Counted from the first letter of the stretch, positions 14,290 to 22,908 are shown. The stretch: 26,360 bases of DNA from Lysobacterales bacterium CG_4_10_14_3_um_filter_64_11 (GCA_002782905.1 PFJA01000298.1:1-26360); one strand, 5' to 3'. Made by a program: numbers and translations. The notes: generated by a model not told the origin, from the sequence alone.

Positions 14290-14356
14290 TTGCAGGGCAT
14301 CATGCCTTCGCCGCCGCGGCGGTGCACAATGGGCATCTCATCCGTGAGGGCAGGCC

Positions 14357-15283
14357 ATGAACAGCACCGCAAATGCCGACCGGCTCCAGGTCATCCTCGC
14401 CGCTACCGACTTCTCCGCCGCCGCCGAACGGGCACTGGAGCGCGCGGTGCAGATCGCCAAGGCACACCACGCCCGTCTGGAACTGGTGCATACCTTTGAT
14501 GCCGCGCCAGTGATGCCGGCGTGGGGCGACCCGGGTGGCGGCGCCTGGATCGGCGAGAAGATGTTCATGGATGGCGTACGCGATCAGCTCGAACGCAGCC
14601 GTGCCCGGCTCGCCGCCGATCACGCGATCGAGGTCAATGCCAACCTCGAGGTCGGCCCGGCACATCGCCAAATCGCGCGCCATGCCGCCGCCAGCAACGC
14701 CGATCTGGTTGTGATCGGCGCCTCCGGGTCTTCCGGCCTGGTGCAGCGCCTGCTCGGCTCGACCGCGCAAAATGTGGTGCGTTCCAGCCAGGTTCCGGTT
14801 TTGGTGGTGCGCCTGCCCGGCGACACGGCGTACACCAATACGGTTGCCGCGACCGACTTTTCCGATGATGCCATGGCCGCCGCGACCATGGCTTTGCAGC
14901 TCGCGCCCACCGGCACACTGCACGTGGTCCACGCGTTCGAGTCAGTATTCGACAACGATCTGGCGCGGGAAACCCTGCCAGCCGCGGAACTCGAGCGTAT
15001 GCAGGGCAAGGATCGCGAGCATGCGCGCGAACAGCTCACCGACATTCGCCAGCGACTGGCTGCCGTCAACGCCCAGACCACCTTGCACACGGTTGTGCGC
15101 GATGGCAATCCGGACCAACAACTCGATGTCTTCGTCGGCGAGGTCCATGCCGAACTGCTGGCGCTTGGCGGCCATGGCAAGACGCGCTGGGAGGCCGGCC
15201 TGCTCGGCTCGACCACCCAGCATGCGGTCAGCCACGCGCCCTGTGATGTGCTGGTGTGGCGACGCCCGGCGGCGGCCGACTGA
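14357..15283 (+). CDS. Tandem universal stress protein (two UspA domains)
   Basis: 308 residues made of two UspA domains, as in UspE-like proteins. Domain 1 starts VILAATDFSAAAERAL and ends with the ATP-binding motif G-2x-G-9x-[GS] in GASGSSGLVQRLLGST (121-136). Domain 2 starts NTVAATDFSDDAMAAA and has LGGHGKTRWEAGLLGSTT near its end, then CDVLVW. Both domains keep the glycine pattern linked to ATP binding, so neither looks degenerate. Such proteins accumulate in growth arrest, oxygen limitation or membrane stress; the exact role is not readable from sequence. GAGGGCAGG just upstream of the ATG is a strong ribosome site and fixes the start. Confidence 0.88.
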   Translation: MNSTANADRLQVILAATDFSAAAERALERAVQIAKAHHARLELVHTFDAAPVMPAWGDPGGGAWIGEKMFMDGVRDQLERSRARLAADHAIEVNANLEVGPAHRQIARHAAASNADLVVIGASGSSGLVQRLLGSTAQNVVRSSQVPVLVVRLPGDTAYTNTVAATDFSDDAMAAATMALQLAPTGTLHVVHAFESVFDNDLARETLPAAELERMQGKDREHAREQLTDIRQRLAAVNAQTTLHTVVRDGNPDQQLDVFVGEVHAELLALGGHGKTRWEAGLLGSTTQHAVSHAPCDVLVWRRPAAAD

Positions 15284-15420
15284 GGGGTGTTGCGAGTGCG
15301 CGGGGCTGGATAAAGCCGGACCCGGAACCACGCGACCCAAAGCGTAGGTCGGTTCAAGCCGCGCAGCGGCGGAACCGGGCGGTAACGCTGGACGCTTGCA
15401 CCCCGCACGCTTGTCCTCCC

Positions 15421-15472
15421 GAGGTCCGAGGTCCGAGGTCCGAGGTCCGAGGTCCCGAGGTCCCGTGGTCCC
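15421..15472. repeat. Short tandem repeat, unit GAGGTCC(C)
   Basis: Four copies of the 7-mer GAGGTCC are followed by three 8-nt variants (GAGGTCCC twice, GTGGTCCC once), 52 bp in all. Such arrays gain and lose units by replication slippage. It lies about 50-100 nt upstream of the likely helicase promoter and does not fall inside a credible gene. Confidence 0.85.
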
Positions 15473-15501
15473 GGCTCTGTCGAGCCGCAGCTTCAATTCG
15501 C

Positions 15502-15530
15502 TGGCTATTGCCTGGCTACCTGCGTATACT
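15502..15530 (+). promoter_or_regulatory. Possible rhlE promoter with long leader
   Basis: TATACT at 15525-15530 is a good -10 (5 of 6); the -35 at 15502-15507 (TGGCTA, 17-nt spacer) is weak. It would leave a 5' leader of about 200 nt, as is common for cold-responsive DEAD-box helicase genes. Confidence 0.4.
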
Positions 15531-15738
15531 GAGCGGGCTTATTGCCAGCGCCTGTCGTATTCCCCTTTGGCTATCGCCTCCGATCCGCGTTCTGCGCCGA
15601 CCGGTTTCAGCGACCCACACACCGCACGGCGCGCGGGCCAGCAAACGGATCGGGTGCCACCGGCACTGAACGTCAGTACATACTCGCAGCGCGGATTCTC
15701 GACGGGAACGCTCCGGGTCATTCATCAGGAGCTTCATC

Positions 15739-17061
15739 ATGTCGTTTGAATCGCTCGGGCTTGCGCCCGCGTTGTTGCGTGCTGTGTCCGAACAAGGCTA
15801 CACCAGCCCTACCACCATTCAGAGCGAAGCCATCCCGCAAGCGATGGCGGGCCACGACCTGCTTGCCGGCGCGCAGACCGGCACCGGCAAGACCGCCGCG
15901 TTTGTATTGCCGCTGTTGCAACGGCTGTTCGTGAACAAGCCCAACACCGGCTCGCGCAAGCCGCGCGCGTTGATTCTGGCGCCAACCCGCGAGCTGGCGG
16001 TGCAGGTTCATGACAGCCTGCGCGGCTATGCCAAACATTTGCGCGTCAATTCCACCGCAATCTACGGCGGCAATGCCATGCGTCCGCAGTTCGACGCGCT
16101 GCGCCGCGGCGTTGATGTGCTGGTGGCCACGCCGGGCCGTCTGATCGATCATATGGATCGCCGTACCGCCGACCTCTCGGGCATTGAAATCCTGGTGCTC
16201 GATGAAGCCGATCGCATGCTCGACATGGGTTTCATGCCGGCGATCAAGCGCATCCTGCAGGAAGTACCGAACCAGCGCCAGACCTTGCTGTTCTCGGCCA
16301 CGTTCGACGCGCCGATCAAGCTGCTGGCACAGCAGTTCATGCACAACCCGGTGGAAATCCAGGTAGCGGCACGCAATTCGGTTGCGGCAACCGTCACCCA
16401 CCGCGTGCATCCGGTCGATGGCGCGCGCAAGCGTGACCTGCTGCTGCACCTGCTGGGCGAGGACTCGCGCCGGCAAACGCTGGTATTCAGCCGTACCAAA
16501 CATGGTGCCGACCGTCTGTGCGAGCAGATCGAAGCCGCCGGCATCAAGGCCGTTGCCATTCACGGCAACAAGACCCAGGGCGCGCGTACCCGTGCCCTGC
16601 GCGATTTCAAGACCGGCCGCGCCACGGTGATGGTCGCCACCGATATCGCCGCACGTGGCCTCGACATCGACAACCTGCCGGTGGTGATCAACTACGATCT
16701 GCCGATGGTTGCCGAGGATTACATCCACCGCATCGGCCGTACCGGCCGTGCCGGCGCCGAGGGTCTGGCGCTGTCGCTGGTGTCGTCGGCCGAAGCCAAC
16801 CTGCTGCGTGCGATCCAGCGCCTGCTGAAAACTGATCTCGAACTGGTCAATGTTTCCGGCTTTGCACCGAATCGTCCGCTGCGTCTGGATGGCACCGGCG
16901 GTGCTCCGACTGCTGCACGTCCCGGTTCGCGGCCCGGTATGCGTCCGGCTGGTCACGCCCATCCGCGCCGCCCGGCAGGCCAGGCGCCACGCCACGCCCA
17001 TGCCGGCGCCGGTGCCAAGCCCTACACCGGCCGCAGCAACCCGCGTACCGGTACCCGCTGA
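15739..17061 (+). CDS. rhlE: DEAD-box ATP-dependent RNA helicase, RhlE type
   Basis: 440 residues. It unwinds short RNA duplexes with ATP and serves ribosome assembly and RNA turnover. All helicase motifs are present: Q motif GYTSPTTIQ (20-28), AQTGTGKT (45-52), PTRELA, TPGR, DEAD (155-158), SAT (186-188), then in the second domain TLVFSRTK, ATDIAARGLDID and HRIGRTGRAG. After about residue 375 comes a low-complexity tail rich in Gly, Pro, Arg and His (RPGSRPGMRPAGHAHPRRP), as in RhlE-type proteins, likely for non-specific RNA binding. AGGAG 9 nt before the ATG sets the start. It is monocistronic and followed by a hairpin at 17099-17127. Confidence 0.9.
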   Translation: MSFESLGLAPALLRAVSEQGYTSPTTIQSEAIPQAMAGHDLLAGAQTGTGKTAAFVLPLLQRLFVNKPNTGSRKPRALILAPTRELAVQVHDSLRGYAKHLRVNSTAIYGGNAMRPQFDALRRGVDVLVATPGRLIDHMDRRTADLSGIEILVLDEADRMLDMGFMPAIKRILQEVPNQRQTLLFSATFDAPIKLLAQQFMHNPVEIQVAARNSVAATVTHRVHPVDGARKRDLLLHLLGEDSRRQTLVFSRTKHGADRLCEQIEAAGIKAVAIHGNKTQGARTRALRDFKTGRATVMVATDIAARGLDIDNLPVVINYDLPMVAEDYIHRIGRTGRAGAEGLALSLVSSAEANLLRAIQRLLKTDLELVNVSGFAPNRPLRLDGTGGAPTAARPGSRPGMRPAGHAHPRRPAGQAPRHAHAGAGAKPYTGRSNPRTGTR

Positions 17062-17098
17062 GGCACCAGCAAACCGGTCACGGATGACCTCCCCACGC

Positions 17099-17127
17099 GC
17101 TGAGTCCGGCACCGGTCCGGGCTCAGC
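17099..17127 (+). terminator. Stem-loop after rhlE
   Basis: GCTGAGTCCGG and CCGGGCTCAGC pair over 11 positions with one mismatch or wobble around a 7-nt loop. There is no T-tract. The core resembles the second stem of the palindromic repeat family, so it may be a fragment of that family acting as terminator or 3' stabiliser. Confidence 0.45.
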
Positions 17128-17158
17128 ACGGCGGCTTCGCAGTTGCCGATAGCGATTA

Positions 17159-17233
17159 GGGATGGTCTGAACAAGTCCATCCTGGACTTTTCAGGCTCGC
17201 CGAGTCCGGCACATGTCCGGACTCGGCTCCGCC
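17159..17233. repeat. 75-bp palindromic repeat, copy 1
   Basis: Identical to 22658-22732 except for one base (74 of 75). It contains two stem-loops: AAGTCCA/TGGACTT (17173-17189) and GCCGAGTCCGG/CCGGACTCGGC (17199-17227). A REP-like dispersed element; here it forms the first two hairpins of the longer array 17173-17347. Confidence 0.85.
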
Positions 17234-17347
17234 GGATCAATCACTTGCGTGATCGATCCGCGTGCAGGCCATCCCTGGCCTGCGGAAACTCTGACTTGAT
17301 CAGAGTTTCCTTAGCCAGCAATCGCCCAAGCGGTGTTGTGCCGCTTG
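17173..17347. other. Array of six consecutive stem-loops
   Basis: Six hairpins follow each other in 175 nt between the convergent rhlE and CBU_0592-type genes. Stems: 17173-17179/17183-17189 (7 bp); 17199-17209/17217-17227 (11 bp); 17234-17244/17249-17259 (10 of 11 bp); 17264-17271/17276-17283 (8 bp); 17284-17294/17300-17310 (11 bp, GGAAACTCTGA/TCAGAGTTTCC); 17327-17333/17341-17347 (7 bp). Loops are 3-7 nt. The fourth and fifth stems abut with no spacer. No long open frame makes sense here. Confidence 0.75.
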
Positions 17348-17357
17348 TGCCGGATCA

Positions 17358-17633
17358 TCAATCGCCGGCGCGCGATGCGTCGGCGTTGCCGATCACGCTG
17401 CGATACACACCGAAACCGCTGATCGCAATCCAGGCAATCTGCATGATCAAGGCCGGCACATTCAGCCCCTGATCGTAGAGCAACGATACCGTGATGGCCG
17501 CTGCGCCGAGCAGATTGAGCAGCGGGAACAGCACCCGATCACCGCGCAAACGCCGCGCCAGCAGCGCGCCATAGGCGCCCAGCACCAGCACCACCCCAAG
17601 CACACCGAGTACGTCAAACCAGGTCAGCGTCAT
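17358..17633 (-). CDS. CBU_0592-type small membrane protein
   Basis: 91 residues with three hydrophobic segments: VLGVLGVVLVLGAYGALL, LLNLLGAAAITVSLLY and LIMQIAWIAISGFGVYR. The pattern (D-x-x-G-V-x-G-V, an AYxLL segment, NLLGA, then I-x-W-x-x-I-S-x-x-G) fits what I know as CBU_0592 family membrane proteins, whose function is unknown. The ATG overlaps the rlmB stop by 4 nt (ATGA), so it is the last gene of the rnr-rlmB operon and probably translated by coupling. Confidence 0.75.
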   Translation of the reverse strand: MTLTWFDVLGVLGVVLVLGAYGALLARRLRGDRVLFPLLNLLGAAAITVSLLYDQGLNVPALIMQIAWIAISGFGVYRSVIGNADASRAGD

Positions 17634-18379
17634 GGCACACCTCGTCGTTGTCGAACCGCTTCAAACAAGGCGACGCCGGCGGCAACCGAAACGTTGAGGC
17701 TTTCGATATCGCCGGGCATCGGAATGCTGACCAGGCCGTCGCAATGCTCGCGCGTGAGTCGGCGCATGCCGTCGGCCTCGCCACCGACCACCAAAGCAAC
17801 ACGGCCGGACAAATCGGTGTCGTAAATCGGACGGCCAGCACTGCCATCAAGGCCGTAAATCCAGACCCCTTGATCACGCAGCTTGCGCAAGGTGCGCGCC
17901 AGATTGGTGACCTGCGCGATCGGCAGGCGGTCGGCAGCGCCGGCCGAGGTTTTACGCACCGTGGCGGTAACGCCCGCCGCACGATCACGCGGCACCACTA
18001 CCACGCTCACGCCGGCGGCGGCGGCACTGCGCAAACAGGCGCCGAAATTGTGCGGGTCCTGTACCCCATCGAGCACCAGTACCAGCGCACGGTCCGCGTT
18101 GTCGAGCAACGCCGCCAACTGTGCTTCATCCAGCGTCGGCGCACCGGCATAGCGTGCCGCCGCGCCCTGGTGCCGCACTTTGCCGGCAACGCCACTCAGC
18201 GCCTGCTCGTTGACCCGGCGCACCGGGATTTCCTTGGCACGGGCAATTTGCTCGAGCTCGGTCAGCCGCGGGTTGCGGCCACCGGCTTCGATCAACACTT
18301 CCTTGACGTGCTCGGCGTCGTGCTCCAGCGCCGAGGCAACGGCATTGATGCCGGCAATCCAGGGGCTCGCTGTGCTCAT
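17630..18379 (-). CDS. rlmB: 23S rRNA (guanosine-2'-O)-methyltransferase RlmB
   Basis: 249 residues, usual size for RlmB, which methylates the ribose of G2251 in the peptidyl-transferase loop of 23S rRNA using SAM. The N-terminal substrate domain starts WIAGINAVASALEHD. The SPOUT knot domain shows motif 1 (DPHNFGACLRSA, Asn111 and Arg117), motif 2 (ALVVGGEADGM) and motif 3 (IPMPGDIESLNVSVAAG). All catalytic positions are intact. It overlaps rnr upstream by 4 nt and the small membrane protein gene downstream by 4 nt. The rnr-rlmB pairing is a long-known gammaproteobacterial arrangement. Confidence 0.95.
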   Translation of the reverse strand: MSTASPWIAGINAVASALEHDAEHVKEVLIEAGGRNPRLTELEQIARAKEIPVRRVNEQALSGVAGKVRHQGAAARYAGAPTLDEAQLAALLDNADRALVLVLDGVQDPHNFGACLRSAAAAGVSVVVVPRDRAAGVTATVRKTSAGAADRLPIAQVTNLARTLRKLRDQGVWIYGLDGSAGRPIYDTDLSGRVALVVGGEADGMRRLTREHCDGLVSIPMPGDIESLNVSVAAGVALFEAVRQRRGVP

Positions 18380-20760
18380 CGGGTGCGCGCCTTGCGCTTG
18401 CCTGCCACGGCCGCAGCCACCGCCGCAGCGGCCGGCAGCACCAGCCGAAAGTCGATCTTGCGATCTTCGATACTGGCCCGCAGCACCAGGATGCGAACCG
18501 CATCGCCCAAACGATAGGCGGCGCCGGTACGTTCGCCGGTCATCTGCTTGCGCACCGGATCGAAATGATAGTAATCGTTGGGCAACTGGGTGACGTGTAC
18601 CAGCCCGTTCACCTTGGACTCGGCCAACTCCACGAACAGGCCAAAACTGGTGACTCCGGAAATGACACCGTCGAATTCGGAACCGACGTGTTGCTCCATC
18701 CAGGCCGCGCGATAGCGTTCATCCACTTCGCGCGTGGCATCGTCGGCGCGGCGCCCACGCTCGGAACATTGCAGCGACAGGTGGGCGATCTCGTGCGCGG
18801 CATAACCAAAGTTGTCGGCCACGCCATTGGCCAGTGCGTGCTTGATCGCGCGATGCGTCAGCAAATCGGCATAACGCCGGATCGGTGAGGTGAAATGGGC
18901 ATAGGCTTCCAACGCCAAACCGAAGTGGCCGATGTTGTCCGGCGTGTACACGGCCAGGCTCTGCGAGCGCAGCAAAACCGATTCGATCAGACCGGCATCC
19001 GCACGGGTACGCACTTTGCGCAGCAAAGTGGTGTAATCCATCGGCCGCACCTTGGCCCACGGCGGCAACTTGAGTGCGAACTCGGCAAGAAACTCCTGCA
19101 ACTCGGCATATTTGGATTCCGGCGGGCGATCATGGACGCGAAACGGCGCCGGAATGCCTTTTGCCAGCAAAAACCGGGCCGCCTCGACGTTGGCCGAAAT
19201 CATGCATTCTTCAATCAGCCGGTGGGCATCATTGCGCGGCAGCATGCCGGCCTGCACCACTTCGCCGCTGGCACCGAGCACAAAACGCACTTCGGAGGTT
19301 TCAAACTCGATGGCGCCACGCTTTTGCCTGGCCTGCGCCAGCGCCTGGTACAGTTGATGCAAATGGCGCAACTGTGGCATCGACGCGCCGACCGCGGCAA
19401 CTGCCTCGGCGCTGTCGCCTGCCAATGCCTGTGCCACCTGGGTGTAGGTCAGGCGCGCATGCGAGCGCATCACCGCTTCGTAAAAGCGCGACTGCACGAC
19501 CTGACCGTCGCAATCGACCTGCATGTCGCAGACAAAACACAGACGGTCGATTTTCGGATTCAACGAGCAGATGCCGTTGGACAAGGTCTCCGGCAACATC
19601 GGTACCACAAATCCGGGGAAATACACCGACGTGGCACGTTGCTGGGCTTCACCATCCAGCGGCGTGCCGGGCCGCACATAGTGCGACACATCGGCGATCG
19701 CGACGATCAGCCGGAAGCCGCCCTTGTTTGGTCGCTGCGCGGCTTGCCCGGTTGGCTCGCACCACACCGCGTCATCAAAATCGCGGGCATCCTCGCCATC
19801 GATGGTCAGCAACGGCATGGCACGCAAATCGACACGGCCGGCAATATCCTGCGCCTCAACCTGCAATGCCACCGCCGATGCCTGTTCCAGCACCGGCTGC
19901 GCAAACTCATGTGGAATATTGTGCGCATGCAGCGCTGCCTGCACCGCCTGCGATGGCGTCAGCTTGTCGCCAAGCACCACCAGCACCCGCCCCAGAGGTG
20001 GCCGCCCACGCCGCGGCGGCTCAGTGATTTCGCACACCACCAACTGGCCGTTGCGCGCGGCATTGCGCGCTTCGATTGGAATGATGATGTCATGCAGGAT
20101 GCGGCGATCGTCGGGCGACACCGAACCGATGCCATCATGCTCCTCGAAGCGCCCCATCACCCGGGTCTGGCGTCGCTCAAGCACCTCGGCGATGACGCCT
20201 TCGCGCCGACCGCGACGATCGATGCGGGTAATGCTGACCAGTACGCGATCACCATGCATGGCTTTGCGCAACTCGGACGGCGGCAAGAATATATCGTCGC
20301 CAGCACCCGAATCCGGACGCAGGAAGCCAAACCCCTCGGGGTTGGCGATAACGGTGCCGGGCACCAGATCGAGCTTTTCGGCCACGGCATAGGCACCGCG
20401 CCGGTTCATCAACAACTGGCCATCGCGCACCATCGCCGCAAGGCGACGGGTCAGTGCCTCGAAACGATCCGGCGCGTTCAATTCCAGATGGTCGGCCAAC
20501 TGATCGGCACGCATCGGATCATCGGCGAGTACCGCCACGATGGCTTCACGCGAGGCTATCGGCCGCTCGTAACGCATCGCCTCACGCTGTGCATGGGGAT
20601 CGGGTGCCTTGCCCGGATGCACCGCACGCGAAGGCGTGGATTTGTCAGCCGCCGGCGCGTGGCGTGGTGTGGATTTGAGCGCTGGCACCGGTTGCGGCAG
20701 CCACGCGGGAGCTTTCTTGCCGGCTTTGCCGCCGGCTTTTTTTCGTGGTGGTTTTGTCAT
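18376..20760 (-). CDS. rnr: Ribonuclease R
   Basis: 794 residues. A processive 3'-5' exoribonuclease that degrades structured RNA, including rRNA fragments and mRNA with stem-loops, and takes part in trans-translation quality control. Order of parts: Lys/Pro-rich start (MTKPPRKKAGGKAGKKAP), helix-turn-helix-like region (about 65-125), cold-shock domains (about 135-250), RNB catalytic domain with DGEDARDFDDAV at 321-332 (metal-binding Asp cluster), HFTSPIRRYADL, and a C-terminal S1 domain (FDGVISGVTSFGLFVELAE) before a basic tail (GKRKARTR). The ATG at 20760 is used; the in-frame start 17 codons upstream would precede the usual N-terminus. First gene of the operon with rlmB; divergent from tRNA-Leu. 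Confidence 0.95.
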   Translation of the reverse strand: MTKPPRKKAGGKAGKKAPAWLPQPVPALKSTPRHAPAADKSTPSRAVHPGKAPDPHAQREAMRYERPIASREAIVAVLADDPMRADQLADHLELNAPDRFEALTRRLAAMVRDGQLLMNRRGAYAVAEKLDLVPGTVIANPEGFGFLRPDSGAGDDIFLPPSELRKAMHGDRVLVSITRIDRRGRREGVIAEVLERRQTRVMGRFEEHDGIGSVSPDDRRILHDIIIPIEARNAARNGQLVVCEITEPPRRGRPPLGRVLVVLGDKLTPSQAVQAALHAHNIPHEFAQPVLEQASAVALQVEAQDIAGRVDLRAMPLLTIDGEDARDFDDAVWCEPTGQAAQRPNKGGFRLIVAIADVSHYVRPGTPLDGEAQQRATSVYFPGFVVPMLPETLSNGICSLNPKIDRLCFVCDMQVDCDGQVVQSRFYEAVMRSHARLTYTQVAQALAGDSAEAVAAVGASMPQLRHLHQLYQALAQARQKRGAIEFETSEVRFVLGASGEVVQAGMLPRNDAHRLIEECMISANVEAARFLLAKGIPAPFRVHDRPPESKYAELQEFLAEFALKLPPWAKVRPMDYTTLLRKVRTRADAGLIESVLLRSQSLAVYTPDNIGHFGLALEAYAHFTSPIRRYADLLTHRAIKHALANGVADNFGYAAHEIAHLSLQCSERGRRADDATREVDERYRAAWMEQHVGSEFDGVISGVTSFGLFVELAESKVNGLVHVTQLPNDYYHFDPVRKQMTGERTGAAYRLGDAVRILVLRASIEDRKIDFRLVLPAAAAVAAAVAGKRKARTR

Positions 20761-20804
20761 CCGGGTATCGTACACCAGCCGATGCCAATCGATTGAAAAA
20801 CGCA

Positions 20805-20833
20805 TTGACATTTGCAGCGAATGACCCTATCGT
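20805..20833 (+). promoter_or_regulatory. Strong promoter of tRNA-Leu
   Basis: Consensus -35 TTGACA (20805-20810), 17-nt spacer and -10 TATCGT (20828-20833). A GC-rich stretch follows (GTGCGGCTTCCCGACC), as in stable-RNA promoters under stringent control. The tRNA starts 28 nt after the -10. Confidence 0.7.
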
Positions 20834-20861
20834 GTGCGGCTTCCCGACCCGTGCGGGATGA

Positions 20862-20946
<85 letters not shown>

Positions 20947-20948
20947 CC

Positions 20949-20971
20949 GAAGGCCGCGCAACGCGGCCTTC
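20949..20971 (+). terminator. Stem-loop after tRNA-Leu
   Basis: GAAGGCCGC and GCGGCCTTC form a perfect 9-bp stem around GCAAC, beginning 2 nt after the CCA end. The following CTGCGTT is only weakly T-rich, so termination may be partial or the stem may guide 3' processing. Confidence 0.6.
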
Positions 20972-21085
20972 TGCGTTGATGGCGCCACGCGATGGCCGGC
21001 AACACCTCGGCATTGCCGCAAATCCACCGTTGCTGTCGCGGGCACCACTGCCGCGTGGCAGGCATTGCGCATGGCAACGCTGCCA

Positions 21086-22594
21086 TCAAACGCCGTCGGT
21101 GTTGATCGCAGCGGGCACAGCGGGTTCATCGCCACTCGGATCAGGCACCCGCAGCACGCACACGCCGGCAATCAGCAGGCTGCCACCGCCAATGGCCAGC
21201 GCGTAGATCGCTTGCCCGGCGAAAAACTGTTTGAGCACCACGCCCAGCAGGCTGGCCGCGACCAGTTGCGGGATGACGATGAAGAAATTGAAGATGCCCA
21301 TGTACACACCCATTTTTTCGGCGGGTAGCGAGTCCGACAGCAAGGCATACGGCAGCGACAGAATAGAGGCCCAGGCGAAGCCGACGCCGAGCATCGACAG
21401 CAGCAGCCAATCGGGGTCGCGGATGACCAGCATCGACAGCAGGCCGGCGGCGCCGAGGCTGAGATTGACCAGATGGCTCAAACGCAAACCCAGCCAGCGC
21501 ACCAGCACGGGAATCAGCAGCGCCGCCAGCGCCGCAAAACCATTGTAGGCGGCAAACAGCACACCGACCCAGTCGGCGCCATCGTTGTAGGCCTGCGATG
21601 CGGTATCGGCGCTGCCAAAATGCATCTGGGTCACCGCCGGCGTGGTGTAGATCCACATCGCAAACAGCGCCAACCACGAAAAGAACTGCACCACCGCCAG
21701 GCGGCGCATGGCGTCCGGCATGTCCTGCAAGTCAACCAGTATCTGGGTCAGCATGTTGTGGCTGCGGCTGTACGACACATACAGCAACGCCAGGCCGTAA
21801 GCGCTCAAACCACCTCCCAGAACAAACAGTTGCTTGTCCAGCGCCCAATACCGGACTGCAGCCAGGCCGCCCACGCCCAGCAACAACCAGGCCAGCCCGC
21901 GCCCGCGCACGGCTGTGGCTGCAACCGGACGATGGCTCACCGGCTTGGCGTCACTGAACCCACGCAGCTGCTCTGGCGGGTATTCGCGGGTGGTGAATAC
22001 GGTCCAACTGACGGCGGCCAGCAACACCACGGCACCGTAATAAAACGCATATTTCACCGAATCGGGCAGCAAGCCAGCGGCGGCGGTGTTGCTGACACCG
22101 TACTGCGTCAACAGCCACGGCAGGGCGCTGGCCACCACCGCGCCGATGCCGATGAAGAAGCTCTGCATCGCATAGCCGGTGGGCCGCTGCCGTGGCGGCA
22201 ACTGGTCGCCGACAAACGCACGAAACGGTTCCATCGAAACGTTGATCGAGGCATCCATCACCCACAGCGTGCCTACCGCCACCCACAGCACCGAGGAGTT
22301 GGGCATTACCAGCAGCGCCAGCGTGGTCAGCAGTGCGCCGACCATGAAGTAGGGACGGCGGCGACCAAAGCGCCCCCAGGTGCGATCCGAGGCGTAACCG
22401 ATGATTGGCTGCACCAGCAAACCGGTCAGTGGGGCGGCGATCCACAGAATCGCCAGCTCATCGACGTCAGCGCCAAGGGTCTGGAAGATACGGCTGACGT
22501 TGGCGTTTTGCAGAGCAAACCCGAACTGAATGCCGAGAAACCCAAAACACATGTTCCATATCTGCCAAAACGACAACGTCGGTTTGTGGTTCAT
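21086..22594 (-). CDS. MFS transporter, SLC45/sugar-cation symporter type
   Basis: 502 residues with about 12 membrane segments. The N-terminus (FWQIWNMCFGFLGIQFGFALQNANVSRIFQTLG) and the motif YASDRTWGRFGRRRPYF between helices 2 and 3 match the SLC45-like/GPH sugar symporter branch of the major facilitator superfamily, which imports disaccharides or glucosides with H+ or Na+. A ~90-residue central region (about 185-280) contains a loop and two extra-looking hydrophobic stretches. GGGAGGGAG 2-3 nt before the ATG at 22594 decides the start over ATG codons further upstream. No sugar hydrolase or regulator is adjacent, so the substrate is open. Confidence 0.82.
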   Translation of the reverse strand: MNHKPTLSFWQIWNMCFGFLGIQFGFALQNANVSRIFQTLGADVDELAILWIAAPLTGLLVQPIIGYASDRTWGRFGRRRPYFMVGALLTTLALLVMPNSSVLWVAVGTLWVMDASINVSMEPFRAFVGDQLPPRQRPTGYAMQSFFIGIGAVVASALPWLLTQYGVSNTAAAGLLPDSVKYAFYYGAVVLLAAVSWTVFTTREYPPEQLRGFSDAKPVSHRPVAATAVRGRGLAWLLLGVGGLAAVRYWALDKQLFVLGGGLSAYGLALLYVSYSRSHNMLTQILVDLQDMPDAMRRLAVVQFFSWLALFAMWIYTTPAVTQMHFGSADTASQAYNDGADWVGVLFAAYNGFAALAALLIPVLVRWLGLRLSHLVNLSLGAAGLLSMLVIRDPDWLLLSMLGVGFAWASILSLPYALLSDSLPAEKMGVYMGIFNFFIVIPQLVAASLLGVVLKQFFAGQAIYALAIGGGSLLIAGVCVLRVPDPSGDEPAVPAAINTDGV

Positions 22595-22657
22595 CGCTCC
22601 CTCCCAGGAGTCTCGTGCGACCTGATTGATGCCGAAACTCATCGTTGGCATCGCCTT

Positions 22658-22732
22658 GGGATGGTCTGAACAAGTCCATCCTGGACTTTTCAGACTCGCC
22701 GAGTCCGGCACATGTCCGGACTCGGCTCCGCC
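22658..22732. repeat. 75-bp palindromic repeat, copy 2
   Basis: Near-identical to 17159-17233 (one base different) and in the same orientation. It has both stem-loops of that element, including GCCGAGTCCGG/CCGGACTCGGC. It lies 63 nt upstream of the MFS transporter start. Confidence 0.85.
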
Positions 22733-22734
22733 CT

Positions 22735-22846
22735 TCTCCCACCGGGCGAAGGTAGCCCGAAGGGCCGGATGAGGGTTCGGGCAAGCACATGGAGGCCATG
22801 CGTGTTCCGAACCCTCGCCCCTTTCCCCGCTACCGGGGGAGAGGGA
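22735..22846. repeat. Large palindromic intergenic element
   Basis: Arms GAGGGTTCGG (22771-22780) and CCGAACCCTC (22807-22816) are perfect inverted repeats around a nested palindrome CATGGAGGCCATG (22788-22800). Further out, the CTTCTCCCACCGGG side is loosely mirrored by CCGGGGGAGAGGG. This resembles the abundant GC-rich dispersed palindromes of Xanthomonadales genomes. Confidence 0.6.
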
Positions 22847-22908
22847 AACCAGCGCTTGGGCTTCAACACCCATCAGGTTACGCGTTACGTTTTTGCATAC
22901 GGGTTGGC

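Larger units (their letters stand above)
15284..15738. other. 455-nt intergenic region before rhlE
   Basis: No credible gene. It holds a hairpin at 15351-15376 (GGTTC...CCGC...GCGG...GAACC), the short tandem repeat at 15421-15472, a possible promoter ending at 15530, and a leader of about 200 nt running to the helicase start. Confidence 0.6.

Noticed and set aside
15421..15472. CRISPR-like repeats
   Set aside because: The units are 7-8 bp and directly abutting, with no spacers; a simple tandem repeat.
15718..17112. 464-codon minus-strand frame opposite rhlE
   Set aside because: Antisense of an intact DEAD-box helicase; composition is Gln/His/Arg-rich shadow sequence with no motif.
17173..17347. 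CRISPR array or tRNA cluster
   Set aside because: The hairpins differ in sequence, there are no equal-length repeats with spacers, and none folds as a tRNA.
18895..20796. 633-codon plus-strand open frame opposite RNase R
   Set aside because: It is the exact antisense of a complete, motif-rich rnr gene. Long antisense frames are expected in GC-rich coding DNA, and the translation shows no domain.
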